A stretch of 64,000 nucleotides of DNA from Salinadaptatus halalkaliphilus (GTDB lineage Archaea > Halobacteriota > Halobacteria > Halobacteriales > Natrialbaceae), in assembly GCF_006543045.1 (NCBI RefSeq), contig NZ_RBZW01000022.1, positions 1-64,000 of the forward strand, in the 5' to 3' direction. The stretch's first letter is position 1; each line of letters begins with the position of its first letter. The notes beneath the pieces are model-generated. The model was not told the origin of the DNA, made no database searches, and worked only from the letters and a program-made list of their open reading frames with translations. Positions 15,678-25,236 of the stretch are shown here, one piece after another. A program made the position numbers and the translations under genes.

Positions 15678-16694
15678 TCACGAGTCGATACGCCGAACAG
15701 CCGACTGGTCCGCGCGTTCGGACCGGTGTGGATTGTTATTGTTGTGCTCGAGAGGGACCGCTCGAGTCGGACTGCTCCCGGTAACGTCCTGTTGAACTGC
15801 AGCCATGGTTTCGACGCGAAGCTCAGTCTGGCGTCTTCGCTGGTCGATGTAGGCCAGGACGCGTTGCAGGCGTCGAATGTTACGTCTGGTCGTCACCTCG
15901 TTGGGATGGAGCCAGAGGTGACAGATCCCGTCACCGGCCGTGGCGGCGTCGATGCCGCGTTTTGCCTTGCGAACGACCGGATCACCGACGATCGGTTCGA
16001 CGAGCGAGCGGGCGACGCCCTCGAAGGAGAATAGACACAGCGAGGCCGGGATATCGACCAGCCCGTGCTCGTCGACCCTGGGATCGACCAGCGGCGGCGT
16101 GGTCTGGCAAACGGCGTACTCGGCCACCTTCCCGAGCGGATACAGCGGCGAGTCGTCGTACCATCTTGATGGCGAACGACCGCGATAGCAGCTGAAACCG
16201 TAGGTCGCGAGAAGCTCTCTGTGGCCGACGACGTTCCGGGGAAAGACGAAGGACTCGAGGTCGACCCCGAATTCGGCGGCGGCGGCGAGGCAGGCCTCGA
16301 GTTCAGCTTCGACGACGGCTGTCGGTGTCGCGACCGGGTCGAACAGGACGTGTGAAAACGAGTGACAACCGATCTCGTGGTCGACGGGCGCATCTCGGAC
16401 CCGCTCGACGAGACCGGGTGCGAGCCACCAGTTGTCGTCCGTGACACGTCCGCCCGGGTCGGACGCGAACCACCCCTCATCGGCGGCCGGATGGTCCACG
16501 TGGTGGCCGTCACACGCCTCGAGCATGAGGTGGCCGACGACGCCCCAGGTCGCCGGTATCTCGTACGCCTCGAGTAACTCGAGCAGTCGACGCCATCCGC
16601 GTCGAGCGTTTCGAATACGGTCTATCGGCGGTTGCTCGAGGTCGTGAAATCCCCAGGCAAGTTCGGCGTCGATCGAGAGTACTACGCGTCCCAT
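15678..16694 (-). CDS. NodB-like polysaccharide deacetylase
   Basis: The protein of about 338 residues opens with VVLSIDAELAWGFHD (the Asp-Asp/Glu region of NodB folds), contains EIGCHSFSH (the H-S-x-x-H metal motif) and ends its domain with ICHLWLHPNEV (the last catalytic His). The family removes N- or O-acetyl groups from cell-surface glycans with a divalent metal. No signal peptide is visible, so it probably acts on cytoplasmic glycan precursors. The C-terminal 40 residues are low complexity (HNNNNPH). It diverges from the ATP-grasp gene, starting a surface-polysaccharide locus. Confidence 0.82.
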   Translation of the reverse strand: MGRVVLSIDAELAWGFHDLEQPPIDRIRNARRGWRRLLELLEAYEIPATWGVVGHLMLEACDGHHVDHPAADEGWFASDPGGRVTDDNWWLAPGLVERVRDAPVDHEIGCHSFSHVLFDPVATPTAVVEAELEACLAAAAEFGVDLESFVFPRNVVGHRELLATYGFSCYRGRSPSRWYDDSPLYPLGKVAEYAVCQTTPPLVDPRVDEHGLVDIPASLCLFSFEGVARSLVEPIVGDPVVRKAKRGIDAATAGDGICHLWLHPNEVTTRRNIRRLQRVLAYIDQRRRQTELRVETMAAVQQDVTGSSPTRAVPLEHNNNNPHRSERADQSAVRRIDS

Positions 16695-16977
16695 AGCGAT
16701 CACGGTGTCCGGTCGATCGATTCGTCCACGATCAGTGATCTGTTCAGCGAGTCATTAAGTATGGGTTCGATTACACGCTGGCTGACGAGTAGGGACCGAT
16801 TGTCCGCCGTGGCCACACCGGGGCGGGGAGTAAAACCGATCGGGTGTTACAGGTCCCGACTGCTTGACGAGAGTACTCCGTTCTTAACTAACGTTCACAC
16901 TGCTGTGAGTGTTCGCATGGCCGATTCCGTTGTGAGAGATCGGACTCGCTGGACCGACGGGGGTCACCGTCGACCGG

Positions 16978-18210
16978 GTGATTTCGATGGGCAGTGACAG
17001 CTGGATCGATCGATCGGTCGCTATCCCAGGAACGATCGCACCGAGTACCGTCGCCTGTCTGCGTTCGCTCGGGCGGCGGGGCATTCGGACGATCGTGCTG
17101 ACGGATCAGGAGATTGCCCCGGCGGTCCACTCGAAGTACTGTGACGAGGCCCTCTCGGTACCGAACCCCCACGACGACCTGCTGGCCTACAAGGATGCAC
17201 TGCTCTCGATCGCGATGCGGCCCGATGTCGCGACGATTATTCCGGTACGAGATGTCGACGTCTACGTCCTCTCGCGGTACAAATCCGAATTTCAGGATCA
17301 CGTTGCGACTATCTGGCCGGATATCGGAACGCTCGCGGCCGTCCAAGATCGCGTCCACCTGTTCGATATCGCCGCGGATGCGGGCGTATCTGCCCCGGAA
17401 ACGACCGTCTTGGCCGAGGCGACCGACTGGGACTGGGATCGCCACTGGATCGTCAAAGCGCGATATGCCGTGCTCACCGACGAGTATCTCGACGGTTACG
17501 GACCCGAACAGTTTCTCGATCCGCCCAAGACCGAGTATCTGCGACCGGGCATCGAACCCGACGTCGATACCCTTCGACACGGCATGGGCCACGATCCCCT
17601 GGTCCAGGAGTACGTGCCCACGACCGACGAGTACGGCTTTTTCGCGCTCTACGACCACGGCGATCCCGTGGCGACCTTTCAGCACCGTCAGCGACGGGGG
17701 TACAGCTACGCCGGCGGCGCGAGTTCCTTTCGCGAATCGGTCCGTATCCCAGCGCTCGAGGCGGCCGGTCGAAATCTCCTCGACGCCCTCGAGTGGCACG
17801 GGCTCGCGATGGTCGAATTCCTGCGGGACGAGGAGACGGGTGAGTTCAAACTCATGGAAGTCAACCCGCGGTTCTGGTCGTCGCTGCCGTTCTCGGTGCA
17901 GGCTGGTGCGGACTTTCCGTACTACTACTGGCTCTTGACACACGACGAAGCCGATCGGATCGACCACGCCTACGAGGCGGGCATCGCCGGCCACCTGTTG
18001 CGCGGTGAACTGCTGTACCTTCGGTCGATTTACTTCGATGACGTCGAACTCGCGGACAAACCGGACCTCTCTGACGCCGCCCTCGAGGTCGCACGCTCGA
18101 TCGTCAGCCATCCACGGTTCGATTACGCGAGCCTCGACGATCCTCGCCCGTTCCTGGCGGATCTCCGAAACGCCTACGACGACTACAAACGGCGCGGCTC
18201 GATCAAGTGA
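16978..18210 (+). CDS. ATP-grasp carboxylate ligase-like protein
   Basis: The protein of about 410 residues has an N-terminal Rossmann-like segment (DRSVAIPGTIAPSTVACLRS...) and ATP-grasp features: HWIVKARYA, LVQEYVPTTDEYGFFALY, and FKLMEVNPRFWSSLPFS with the Mg-binding E/N. Such proteins (carbamoyl-phosphate synthase L-chain-like) couple ATP hydrolysis to amide or ester bonds, and in polysaccharide loci they often attach amino acids or other acids to sugars. The partner substrate is unknown. The start is GTG at 16978 or ATG at 16987. A short AT-rich spacer (16704-16977) separates it from the divergent deacetylase. Confidence 0.8.
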   Translation: MISMGSDSWIDRSVAIPGTIAPSTVACLRSLGRRGIRTIVLTDQEIAPAVHSKYCDEALSVPNPHDDLLAYKDALLSIAMRPDVATIIPVRDVDVYVLSRYKSEFQDHVATIWPDIGTLAAVQDRVHLFDIAADAGVSAPETTVLAEATDWDWDRHWIVKARYAVLTDEYLDGYGPEQFLDPPKTEYLRPGIEPDVDTLRHGMGHDPLVQEYVPTTDEYGFFALYDHGDPVATFQHRQRRGYSYAGGASSFRESVRIPALEAAGRNLLDALEWHGLAMVEFLRDEETGEFKLMEVNPRFWSSLPFSVQAGADFPYYYWLLTHDEADRIDHAYEAGIAGHLLRGELLYLRSIYFDDVELADKPDLSDAALEVARSIVSHPRFDYASLDDPRPFLADLRNAYDDYKRRGSIK

Positions 18211-18267
18211 CGGCCCCGGCCGACCACGGAACCGGCCGAGGCGACCGATCGGCGCGTCGAACCGCCG

Positions 18268-20307
18268 TCACCGAGCGTCGTACTCGATGTCGATGCGTGC
18301 ATCGCCAGACACCGAAAAGTCGACGATGTCGCCGCTGAACCAGTACGCGTCCCGATCACCCGCCACGGCACCGGAGACTGCGGTCCCATCAACGTCGGTC
18401 TCCTCGAGCGTTGCGTCTCGATACGTCGAGACCTCGACCGACCCCGTGACCTCGAACGTGTAGGTGCTTGGCTCGCTCGAGTAGCTGCCATCGACGACGA
18501 GGGCGTTCGTCAGCTCCGCATCGTCCTCGCCATCGTCTTCGTCGCCGGGTTCCCCGTCGTCCTCGTTTCCATCGTTTTCGTCGCCGTTGTCGTCGTCCTC
18601 GTCGCCGTCGTCGGCAGTCTCCTCGATGACCGCTTCGGGGTCCATCCGATCCCCGTCGAGTTCGATCCACATCACGTCGGGCTGCTCGAGGTCGATCGCA
18701 GTGACGGGACCCTCGATGCGGAAGGCGTCGCCGTTGCCGCCGCCGGTGGTTCCGCCGGCGTGCCAGCTGTCGCCGTCCTCGTCGACGAAGTCCTCACTCT
18801 GGTAGGTGCCGCCCTCGATACTGCCGCCGGAGGGCGTCTCGTAGGGGGCGTCGGCGAACTCGACCGGGCCGCCGGCGGTAAACTCGTAACTCGCGAAGCG
18901 AGCTTCTGGCTCGGTGACGAACGCGAGCAGACGATCGTCACCGGCGTTCTCATTTCCCTCTTCGTCCTCGTTACCATCGTCGGCCGTCTCCTCGATAATT
19001 TCCTCGAGTTCCATCCGTTCGCCGTCGAGTTCCACCCACATCACGTCGGGTTGCTCGAGGGCGATGTCGGTGATCGGGCCGGCGACGCGGAAGGCGTCAC
19101 CGTGGCCGCCGCCGGTCGTCCCGCCGGCGTGGCGAGTGTCGCCGTGTTCGTCGATGAAGTCCTCGGCTTCGAAGGTTCCGCCTTCGATGCTGCCGCCGGA
19201 GGGCGTCTCGTAGGGGGCGTCGGCGAACTCGACGGGGCCCTCGGCGAGGAACTCGTAGCTCGCCAGGTTTGCCTCGGGCTCGGTGACGAACGCGAGCAGG
19301 TACTCGTCACCGTCTCCGTCGTCCTCCTCGTCGTCTTCGTCGTCTTCGTCGTCACCGTTGCCCGGGCCACCGGAAGACGGCGGCTCGGCCGATCCCGAGG
19401 CCGCTTGCTCGGCAGTCAGCGGGACGCCCTCGACGTCTTCGGGTTCGGTTCGCTGTGGGGAACCGACGGATTCGCCGATGACTCGTCCGGAGTGTTCGAC
19501 GGTCGACTCGAACCGGCTGTCGGTCACTCGCACCCTGGCGTTTTCTCGCCAGTGGCTGTCGCCCGTTCCGATATCCCCCATTCGTGCGCCCGAGAAGTCG
19601 CAGTCGATTACTTCGATCTCCTCGTAGAATCCCCAGGCGTTGCGGTCACAGCCGGTCGCGACGCAGTTTTCGACGTAAGAGCCGTTCGTGCCGACCCGAA
19701 AGCCACCCGCGCGACAGTCTGCCGCGTAGGAGTTCGTGATGTGTACCTCGCCACCGCCGCCCCGGCCGGCCGGGTGTCTGGCGGGATTACCGGGCGAGCT
19801 GCCGTAGATCGCGTTGTCGGGGTAGCCCTGAATGTTCACCCGGTCGATCTCGAGGACGCCGGCGTGACTACCGGCGACGAAGATGCCGGTCGCGCCGGGA
19901 TAGGTGTCGTCGGGCGATCCGTCGCCGAGGTAGAGGTTCTCGATGCGCGCCGAGCCGCCAGCGGAGACGCTGACGATTAGCGGTTCGGCTTTCGCGTGAC
20001 TGTCCCAGCTACCACGGACACCAACGTTGCGAATTTCCCAGTCGGTACCGGTGGCGTTGATCTGATACTGTGCACCGCGTGCGGTGATGTCGATGAGCGT
20101 GTTCTCGAGCGTGTCACCGCTGCCGAGTTGGACGCGGTAGGTGTCCCCGGCGGACACCTCGACAACGTCGAACGATTCGTCGGCCGCAACAGCCCCGACG
20201 CCGACGACACTCAGTGTTGCAGCACTCGCTGCCCCTCGCAAGTACGAGCGGCGACCGAGCAGTGATCGATCCTCGCCATCCGTCTGCGAGTCGTGGGTAT
20301 CCGTCAT
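18268..20307 (-). CDS. Tat-exported beta-helix surface protein with C-terminal repeats
   Basis: The protein has 679 residues. The N-terminus has a twin-arginine signal (GRRSYLRGAASAATLS). Residues about 45-300 form a parallel beta-helix-like region (RIENLYLGD, HAGVLEIDRVNIQGYPDNAI, GGFRVGTNGSYVENCVATG) closely matching the paralogue at 22521-23444. After an Asp/Glu/Gly linker come two similar modules of about 100 residues (each with AFVTEPEA, YETPSGGSIEGGT, HAGGTTGGG, QPDVMW) and a final unrelated beta domain. No membrane anchor is seen. It is probably secreted and may bind or cleave surface glycans. No catalytic residues could be assigned. Confidence 0.8.
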   Translation of the reverse strand: MTDTHDSQTDGEDRSLLGRRSYLRGAASAATLSVVGVGAVAADESFDVVEVSAGDTYRVQLGSGDTLENTLIDITARGAQYQINATGTDWEIRNVGVRGSWDSHAKAEPLIVSVSAGGSARIENLYLGDGSPDDTYPGATGIFVAGSHAGVLEIDRVNIQGYPDNAIYGSSPGNPARHPAGRGGGGEVHITNSYAADCRAGGFRVGTNGSYVENCVATGCDRNAWGFYEEIEVIDCDFSGARMGDIGTGDSHWRENARVRVTDSRFESTVEHSGRVIGESVGSPQRTEPEDVEGVPLTAEQAASGSAEPPSSGGPGNGDDEDDEDDEEDDGDGDEYLLAFVTEPEANLASYEFLAEGPVEFADAPYETPSGGSIEGGTFEAEDFIDEHGDTRHAGGTTGGGHGDAFRVAGPITDIALEQPDVMWVELDGERMELEEIIEETADDGNEDEEGNENAGDDRLLAFVTEPEARFASYEFTAGGPVEFADAPYETPSGGSIEGGTYQSEDFVDEDGDSWHAGGTTGGGNGDAFRIEGPVTAIDLEQPDVMWIELDGDRMDPEAVIEETADDGDEDDDNGDENDGNEDDGEPGDEDDGEDDAELTNALVVDGSYSSEPSTYTFEVTGSVEVSTYRDATLEETDVDGTAVSGAVAGDRDAYWFSGDIVDFSVSGDARIDIEYDAR
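18606..19302. repeat. Two direct repeats of about 325 bp inside the beta-helix gene
   Basis: Units at about 18606-18931 and 18978-19302 encode the two similar C-terminal modules of the 679-residue protein. Identical blocks such as those coding YETPSGGSIEGGT and HAGGTTGGG show a tandem duplication. The linkers between units are runs of GAC/GAG codons that differ in length. Confidence 0.75.
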
Positions 20308-20335
20308 ACATCAATGGCGAAGAACAGTTCGGCGA

Positions 20336-20380
20336 AGTAATACTCCGTTAAACTGAGTAGTCTTTAAATCCGGACTCTCA
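20336..20380 (-). promoter_or_regulatory. Upstream block shared with the paralogue (20336-20380 and 23472-23516)
   Basis: The 45 bases starting AGTAAT and including TTAA, AGTCTTTA and the TCTC end align without gaps to 23472-23516, in both cases about 28 bases before the ATG of a beta-helix gene. On the coding strand the TAAAGACT portion could be a TATA-like element. The conservation outside the coding sequence suggests common regulation. The remaining interval 20381-20666 shows no gene. Confidence 0.45.
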
Positions 20381-20666
20381 GTAAAAAATGATACTCAGAT
20401 TACGTGATCCGCGAAGCGATTACCGCCGACAGGACTCGAAATAACGCCGAGTCGACACGTCGACTGCGAGCGCGTATCGGGGAAGGGAGACGAACGATGA
20501 ACCGCTCGTACGCTCGAGGCGGCGATCTCAAAATAAGCAGTCGTGTACGAATCGAGGCATAACTCGCCTGTATCGGGTTCTAACCGTCGCTCTCGAGGAC
20601 GGAGAAGCAGCGTCTGGTGGCGTCAACCGCGGTCGGTATGGATTGCTGTCATCCGGTTCACCGTCA

Positions 20667-20745
20667 TACGGTTTACTGTAAGTCGTTACCGCCGAAACCG
20701 CGACCCGTCTGCGGTTTCGCCGGTAAATCGTTACAGCAATCCGTA
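20667..20745. mobile_element. Palindromic TACGG/CCGTA element, copy C
   Basis: This 79-bp element runs from TACGGTTTACTGTAAG to CGTTACAGCAATCCGTA, in the opposite orientation to copies D and E. The inner arms GGCGAAACCGC... and GCGGTTTCGCC pair imperfectly at the edge but well in the middle. It is flanked by TCA at 20664-20666 and 20746-20748. The right copy lies one base beyond the TGA stop (20750-20752) of the phosphatase gene. A fragment resembling another left end (TATGGATTGCTGTC, about 20636-20650) lies beside it. Confidence 0.88.
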
Positions 20746-20749
20746 TCAA

Positions 20750-22355
20750 TCAATCCATGTACCCGAGTCCCCGAAGTCTGTCCTCGACGTCGCCGAAGTC
20801 GTCGTCGACGGCGTCGTCCGGCCTCGCAGACGATCGTTCCTCGCCCGCCGCCTGCACCGTCGGCGCCGCCTCCGAGGCGAGGAGATCGGTTCGGACCGTT
20901 CCGTCGATGTCGTCGGGAATCGGTTCGCCGACGCTATGGAGCAGCGTCGGTGCGATGTCGACGACCTCGAGTTCCTCGACGGTGCCGCGTGCGTCGATAC
21001 CGGGTCCGTAGGCGAAGAAGACGCCCTGGCTCCGGTGGCTCGCCGCCTTCGATCCTGCGGATTCGAAGACATCGTCGCCGAGTGAGGTCTTCTCCTCGTA
21101 GCCATCTTCGCCGACGATCACGAGATCTGGCGACTCATCGTCGGTCGGGAACACGTCGTCGCCGTCGTGCACCGACAGCGCTGTCTCGCCCGTTTCGGGG
21201 TCGGTTACGTCCGCAAAGAGGTCGTGCAGTTCGCGTTTGAGCGATGGAATCTCCGCGGGCGAAACGGCGCCGCGGGCGAACCGATCGGTGTCGTTGATAT
21301 AGACGTAGCCCGGCCCGTGGGTGAACGCGACCGTCTCCGCGAAGTCGACGTCGTAGAGTCCGTGTTCACCGGGCACCTGCTCGGCGATGCCGTCGACGAG
21401 CCGTTTCGGCAGCGCCTGGACGACTCGCTTGTCGTCGACACCCATTCGCTTGACCATCCCCAGGACGTTCGATTTCGTGACTCCCAACTGCGAGAGCGAG
21501 TTTCGGGCCGTGCTCTCCGCTTTTGGCGTGAGATATCCCGCCTCCGACAGTACGGTGTTGAGGTTGACGAATTTCGAGATCGGGCCGAATCCGTGGTCCG
21601 AGACGACGAACAGATTGGCCTCGTGTTCGGTAACATAGTCGAGGACATCGCCCAGGATCGCATCGAGTTGCTCGTAGTGCTCGAGGATGACATCGTCGTC
21701 CCAGATGAGATGCTGGAGTCGATCGGGCGCCGTATAGACGAAGAAGAACAGTCGCCAGTCGTCGATCTCCATGAGATGATCCATCAGCGCGCGACGCGAG
21801 TCGACGAGCGAGGCGAGATCGTCCGTAAACCGTGTCTCGTCGTCGGCGTAGTCGTACCAGTTCAGCCCGATCCGATACTCCGGCACGTGCTCGTCGATCT
21901 CGTCGACGAGCGAGGACGGCGAAGCGAACCGATCGTTCAGCGACGGCGCGATCATCCCCGAGACCATGGTCCCGTCGATGTCGCTCGCCGGATACGTCAT
22001 CGGGACGTTGCCGACGATGGCCGGCGAGAGGTGCTCCCACAGCGGCGACCGCTCGAGGTTCACGCTTGTGTTCATCTCCTGCGTATAGTCGGATTCGACC
22101 CGCTGAAAGCCGTAAATACCGTGTTTGTCCGGCCAGACGCCGGTCGCGATCGACGGCCAGGCGGTCGGCGTCGTCGGCGGCGTCGTACTCTCGAGTGGCG
22201 CGGCAACCCCCTGCTCGAGGAGGCGGCCGAAGTTCGGTAGCTTCCCCTCGACGATCCAGTCGTGAATGCGGTCCCAGGGGACGCCATCGATCCCGAGTAC
22301 GAGTGCCCGATCGGTATCAGTAGCGTCGATAGTCATCGTGTCGTTGACGTTCATG
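20750..22355 (-). CDS. Alkaline-phosphatase-superfamily phosphodiesterase
   Basis: The protein of about 534 residues has type I phosphodiesterase/nucleotide pyrophosphatase features: ALVLGIDGVPWDRI at the N-terminus (metal Asp), STTPPTTPTAWPSIATG with the nucleophile Thr/Ser region, FVVSDHGFGP (metal Asp-His) and ASHRSQGVFFAYGPG (metal His). It hydrolyses phosphate esters or transfers phospho-groups, possibly on surface glycans. There is no signal peptide. The start at 22355 (MNVNDT) is preferred because a TATA-like GGTATAACAA lies about 20-25 bases upstream. ATG 22337 is an alternative. It lies between two paralogous beta-helix genes. Confidence 0.83.
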
Positions 22356-22520
22356 CCAGAAGCGATATTTGTTATACCGCGGCTTACGCTCGGTAGCCGT
22401 CGTCGTACGGACGCGACGAGCCGCGAGCGCGTGGTGGTATCGAGACACGTCGATACCCAGTCGTTCGGGAGGATCGCTATACCAATCTGACTCGAGCAAA
22501 ATCGAATCGTAGTCGTCGCC

Positions 22521-23444
22521 TTACGCCGCAGAATCGTCGACCGCTTCCGCGGCAGTGAGCGGGACACCGTCGACATCTTCAGGGTCGGTTCGATCGGGTT
22601 CGCCTGCGGACTCGCCGACGACCCGTCCGGAGTGTTCGACGGTCGTTTCGAATCGGCTGTCCGTGACACGAACCGACGCATCGGCCTGCCACTGGCTGTC
22701 GCCCGTCCCAACGTCGCCCATCTGGCCGTCCGAGAAGTCACAGTCGATGACTTCGATCTCCTCGTAGAACCCCCAGGCGTTGCGGTCACAGCCGGTCGCA
22801 ACACAGTTCTCGACGTAGGAACCGTTCGTGCCGACGCGAAAGCCACCGGCCCGGCAATCGGCCGCGTAGGAGTTCGTAATGTGAACTTCGCCGGCGCTTC
22901 CCCGGCCGGCCGGGTGGCTGGCGGTGTTTCCAGGGGAACTACCGTAGATTGCGTTGTCGGGGTAACCCTGGATGTTGACCCGATCGATCTCGAGGACGCC
23001 GGCGTGACTACCGGCGACGAAGATGCCGGTCGCGCCGGGATAGGTGTCGTCGTAGGCACCATCGCCGAGGTAGAGGTTCTCGATCGACGCCGTGCCATCC
23101 GTGGGAACGCTGGCGGTCAGTGGCTCGGCTTTCGCGTGGCCGTCCCAGACGCCGCGCACCCCGACGTTGCGGATCGCCCAGTCGGAGCCGCTCGCGGTGA
23201 TCTGATACTGCGCACCGTCGGCGGTGATATCGATGATCGTGTTTTCGAACGTCTCCCCGTCGCCGAGTTGCACCGTGTACAGATCGCCGGCGGGGACAGC
23301 GATCACGTCGTCGTCCTCGGCGGCGGCCGTCCCGATACCGGCGACCGTGGCGACGGTTGCACTCGCGATGCCACGGAGATACGAACGGCGCTCGAGTGAC
23401 AGTCGTCTCACACAGTCAGTCTGCGAATCGTGGGTGTCGGTCAT
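22521..23444 (-). CDS. Tat-exported beta-helix protein (short paralogue)
   Basis: The 307-residue protein has a twin-arginine signal (ERRSYLRGIASATVAT) and one beta-helix region nearly identical in layout to residues 1-310 of the protein at 18268-20307, including NIQGYPDNAIYGSSPGN, GGFRVGTNGSYVENCV and NAWGFYEEIEVIDCDFS. It ends after TDPEDVDGVPLTAAEA, exactly where the longer paralogue moves into its acidic linker. It is secreted, with a possible glycan-binding or lyase role unproven. The two genes flank the phosphodiesterase and share an upstream sequence block. Confidence 0.8.
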   Translation of the reverse strand: MTDTHDSQTDCVRRLSLERRSYLRGIASATVATVAGIGTAAAEDDDVIAVPAGDLYTVQLGDGETFENTIIDITADGAQYQITASGSDWAIRNVGVRGVWDGHAKAEPLTASVPTDGTASIENLYLGDGAYDDTYPGATGIFVAGSHAGVLEIDRVNIQGYPDNAIYGSSPGNTASHPAGRGSAGEVHITNSYAADCRAGGFRVGTNGSYVENCVATGCDRNAWGFYEEIEVIDCDFSDGQMGDVGTGDSQWQADASVRVTDSRFETTVEHSGRVVGESAGEPDRTDPEDVDGVPLTAAEAVDDSAA

Positions 23445-23555
23445 ACTCCCGTCTCGAGCCCGCGTCGTCGAAGTAATTCGCCATTAACCAGACCAGTCTT
23501 TAGGTCGGAGTCTCCGTCGGTACCGACAGTCCGGTAAAGGGGCGTATCGGAACGT

Positions 23556-25064
23556 TTAATTGAGCTGGGAAACCGCCCATCGCGGATCGAGCAGGCCACT
23601 GCCGACTGCCAGCGTGAGCCAGACGGCAACGCCGAGAAGGACGGTCGAAAGCAGCGTGACTACGCTCGAGACGTACGGGAGCGCGAGGACGACGGCGAGG
23701 GCCATACCGGCGGCGATACCGCAGACGGTGAGCGTCGTTCTGGCGAGCCGACCCACCGAGAGCGAGAGTTCGATGTGGATGAGATAGAGGTTGACCGTGG
23801 CCATGATCGCGTAGCTAATCACCGTCGAAACCGCCGCACCGGTCGGCCCGATCGTCGGGATCAGGACGACGTTGAGGCCGAGGTTGAAGATCGCCGCACC
23901 CCCCTTGGACAGCGCCCGATGGCGCGCACGTCCGAGGAAATCGAGCGCCCCATTGGTGAGCTTGTTGATCGACTCCAGAACGACGAACACCGACAGCACC
24001 TGCACGATCGGGATGGCACCGAGATATTCCTCGCCGAAGACGTGCCTGATGGCCGGATCGGCGACGAGCAACATCCCCGTCGCTGCGGGAACGTAAAACA
24101 ACAGATTGTGTTCGAACGTCGTCTCGTAGATCGCCGCCGCCTGCGCTACGTCGTCGTTCGATTTCGACTCGCCGAACGTCGGGGCCAGAGCGAACCCCAG
24201 CGAGCTGGCCGGTGCGGCCACGAACTCGGTCAGTTGCTTCGCGAGGGTGTAGTACGCGACCGCGACGGGCGTGAGAAAGGCCCCGACGAGTACGATATCG
24301 ACGCGTTTGAACATGATCGACGACGCGCCAGTCACGGTCAGCGGAACGCTATACTCGAGGAGCCGTCGCGTGATGCTCCCGTCGTCGTCGCGAGGTTCGG
24401 TCTCCGCGGACGCGGCGTCGTCGGTCGCGTCCGCAGCTGGCTCGAGTTGGGAGAGCCACCGGTAGAGGACGACCAATCCCACGGTTGCCCCGAGCGCGTA
24501 GCCGACGATGTAACCGAGCAACGCGCCGGCGATGCCGAACCCGAGACTGAGAAAGCCGATCGCGAAGACGAAGATACCCAGATTCGAGACGATCGACAGG
24601 ATCGCGCTCCACGTTACGCGGTTGAACCCTTGACAGAGAAAGTACGCGTACGACCGAAGCGTCTGGGCGACGATGAACAACACGCCCAGCGAGAGCAACG
24701 ACAGCAACTCCGGTTCCCCAAAGCCCGCGACGATCGGCTCTCGAAAGACCACGACGACGGCCGAGACGATCGCGATGCTGAGCAGGTTGAACAGGAGCGA
24801 TCGGCGAACGATCGCCCGCACCACCGACGGGTCGGTGTCGCGATATTCCGTGACATACCGGGCCGCGGATTTCGCGAACCCCATCCGGCTGAAGAAGACG
24901 GCCATCCCGAAGATCGATATCGCCAGGTAGAGCAGTCCGTACTCCTCGGTCGTCAGGAAGACTCTAGTGAGCAGCAGTATCAACAGCCCGTTGACGCCAA
25001 TCTCGACGATCTTCGAGACGAGCGTCGCCTTGAACCCGCCGGCGATCGTATCAGTTACGGACAT
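23556..25064 (-). CDS. Polysaccharide biosynthesis flippase (Wzx/MOP superfamily)
   Basis: The 502-residue membrane protein has about 14 hydrophobic segments, opening with GFKATLVSKIVEIGVNGLLI and LLTRVFLTTEEYGLLYLA, typical of RfbX/Wzx-type O-antigen flippases. It would move lipid-linked glycans across the membrane. A hydrophilic loop near 240-260 contains ATDDAASAETEPRDDDGS. The ATG at 25064 matches the family start, while codons upstream to 25406 are not membrane-like. It diverges from the epimerase gene. Confidence 0.87.
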   Translation of the reverse strand: MSVTDTIAGGFKATLVSKIVEIGVNGLLILLLTRVFLTTEEYGLLYLAISIFGMAVFFSRMGFAKSAARYVTEYRDTDPSVVRAIVRRSLLFNLLSIAIVSAVVVVFREPIVAGFGEPELLSLLSLGVLFIVAQTLRSYAYFLCQGFNRVTWSAILSIVSNLGIFVFAIGFLSLGFGIAGALLGYIVGYALGATVGLVVLYRWLSQLEPAADATDDAASAETEPRDDDGSITRRLLEYSVPLTVTGASSIMFKRVDIVLVGAFLTPVAVAYYTLAKQLTEFVAAPASSLGFALAPTFGESKSNDDVAQAAAIYETTFEHNLLFYVPAATGMLLVADPAIRHVFGEEYLGAIPIVQVLSVFVVLESINKLTNGALDFLGRARHRALSKGGAAIFNLGLNVVLIPTIGPTGAAVSTVISYAIMATVNLYLIHIELSLSVGRLARTTLTVCGIAAGMALAVVLALPYVSSVVTLLSTVLLGVAVWLTLAVGSGLLDPRWAVSQLN

Positions 25065-25236
25065 TCGTTGTGGTGGAATCGTCGTCGGTTTCGAACGCGA
25101 ACCCCACGGCAGGGAAGCTATCGGACAAAACAGCGGTATCGTCCTTGTTATGGCGATTCTACCGGCTGTAACGCGTATCTTCACGTCGCGAATCCTGCCC
25201 CCGAGACTATACCCTGGATCGTGGAACGACAGCCCA

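Noticed and set aside
18760-19980. Plus-strand frame of 406 codons opposite the beta-helix gene
   Set aside because: It results from the regular GAC/GTC codon pattern of the acidic repeats on the other strand.
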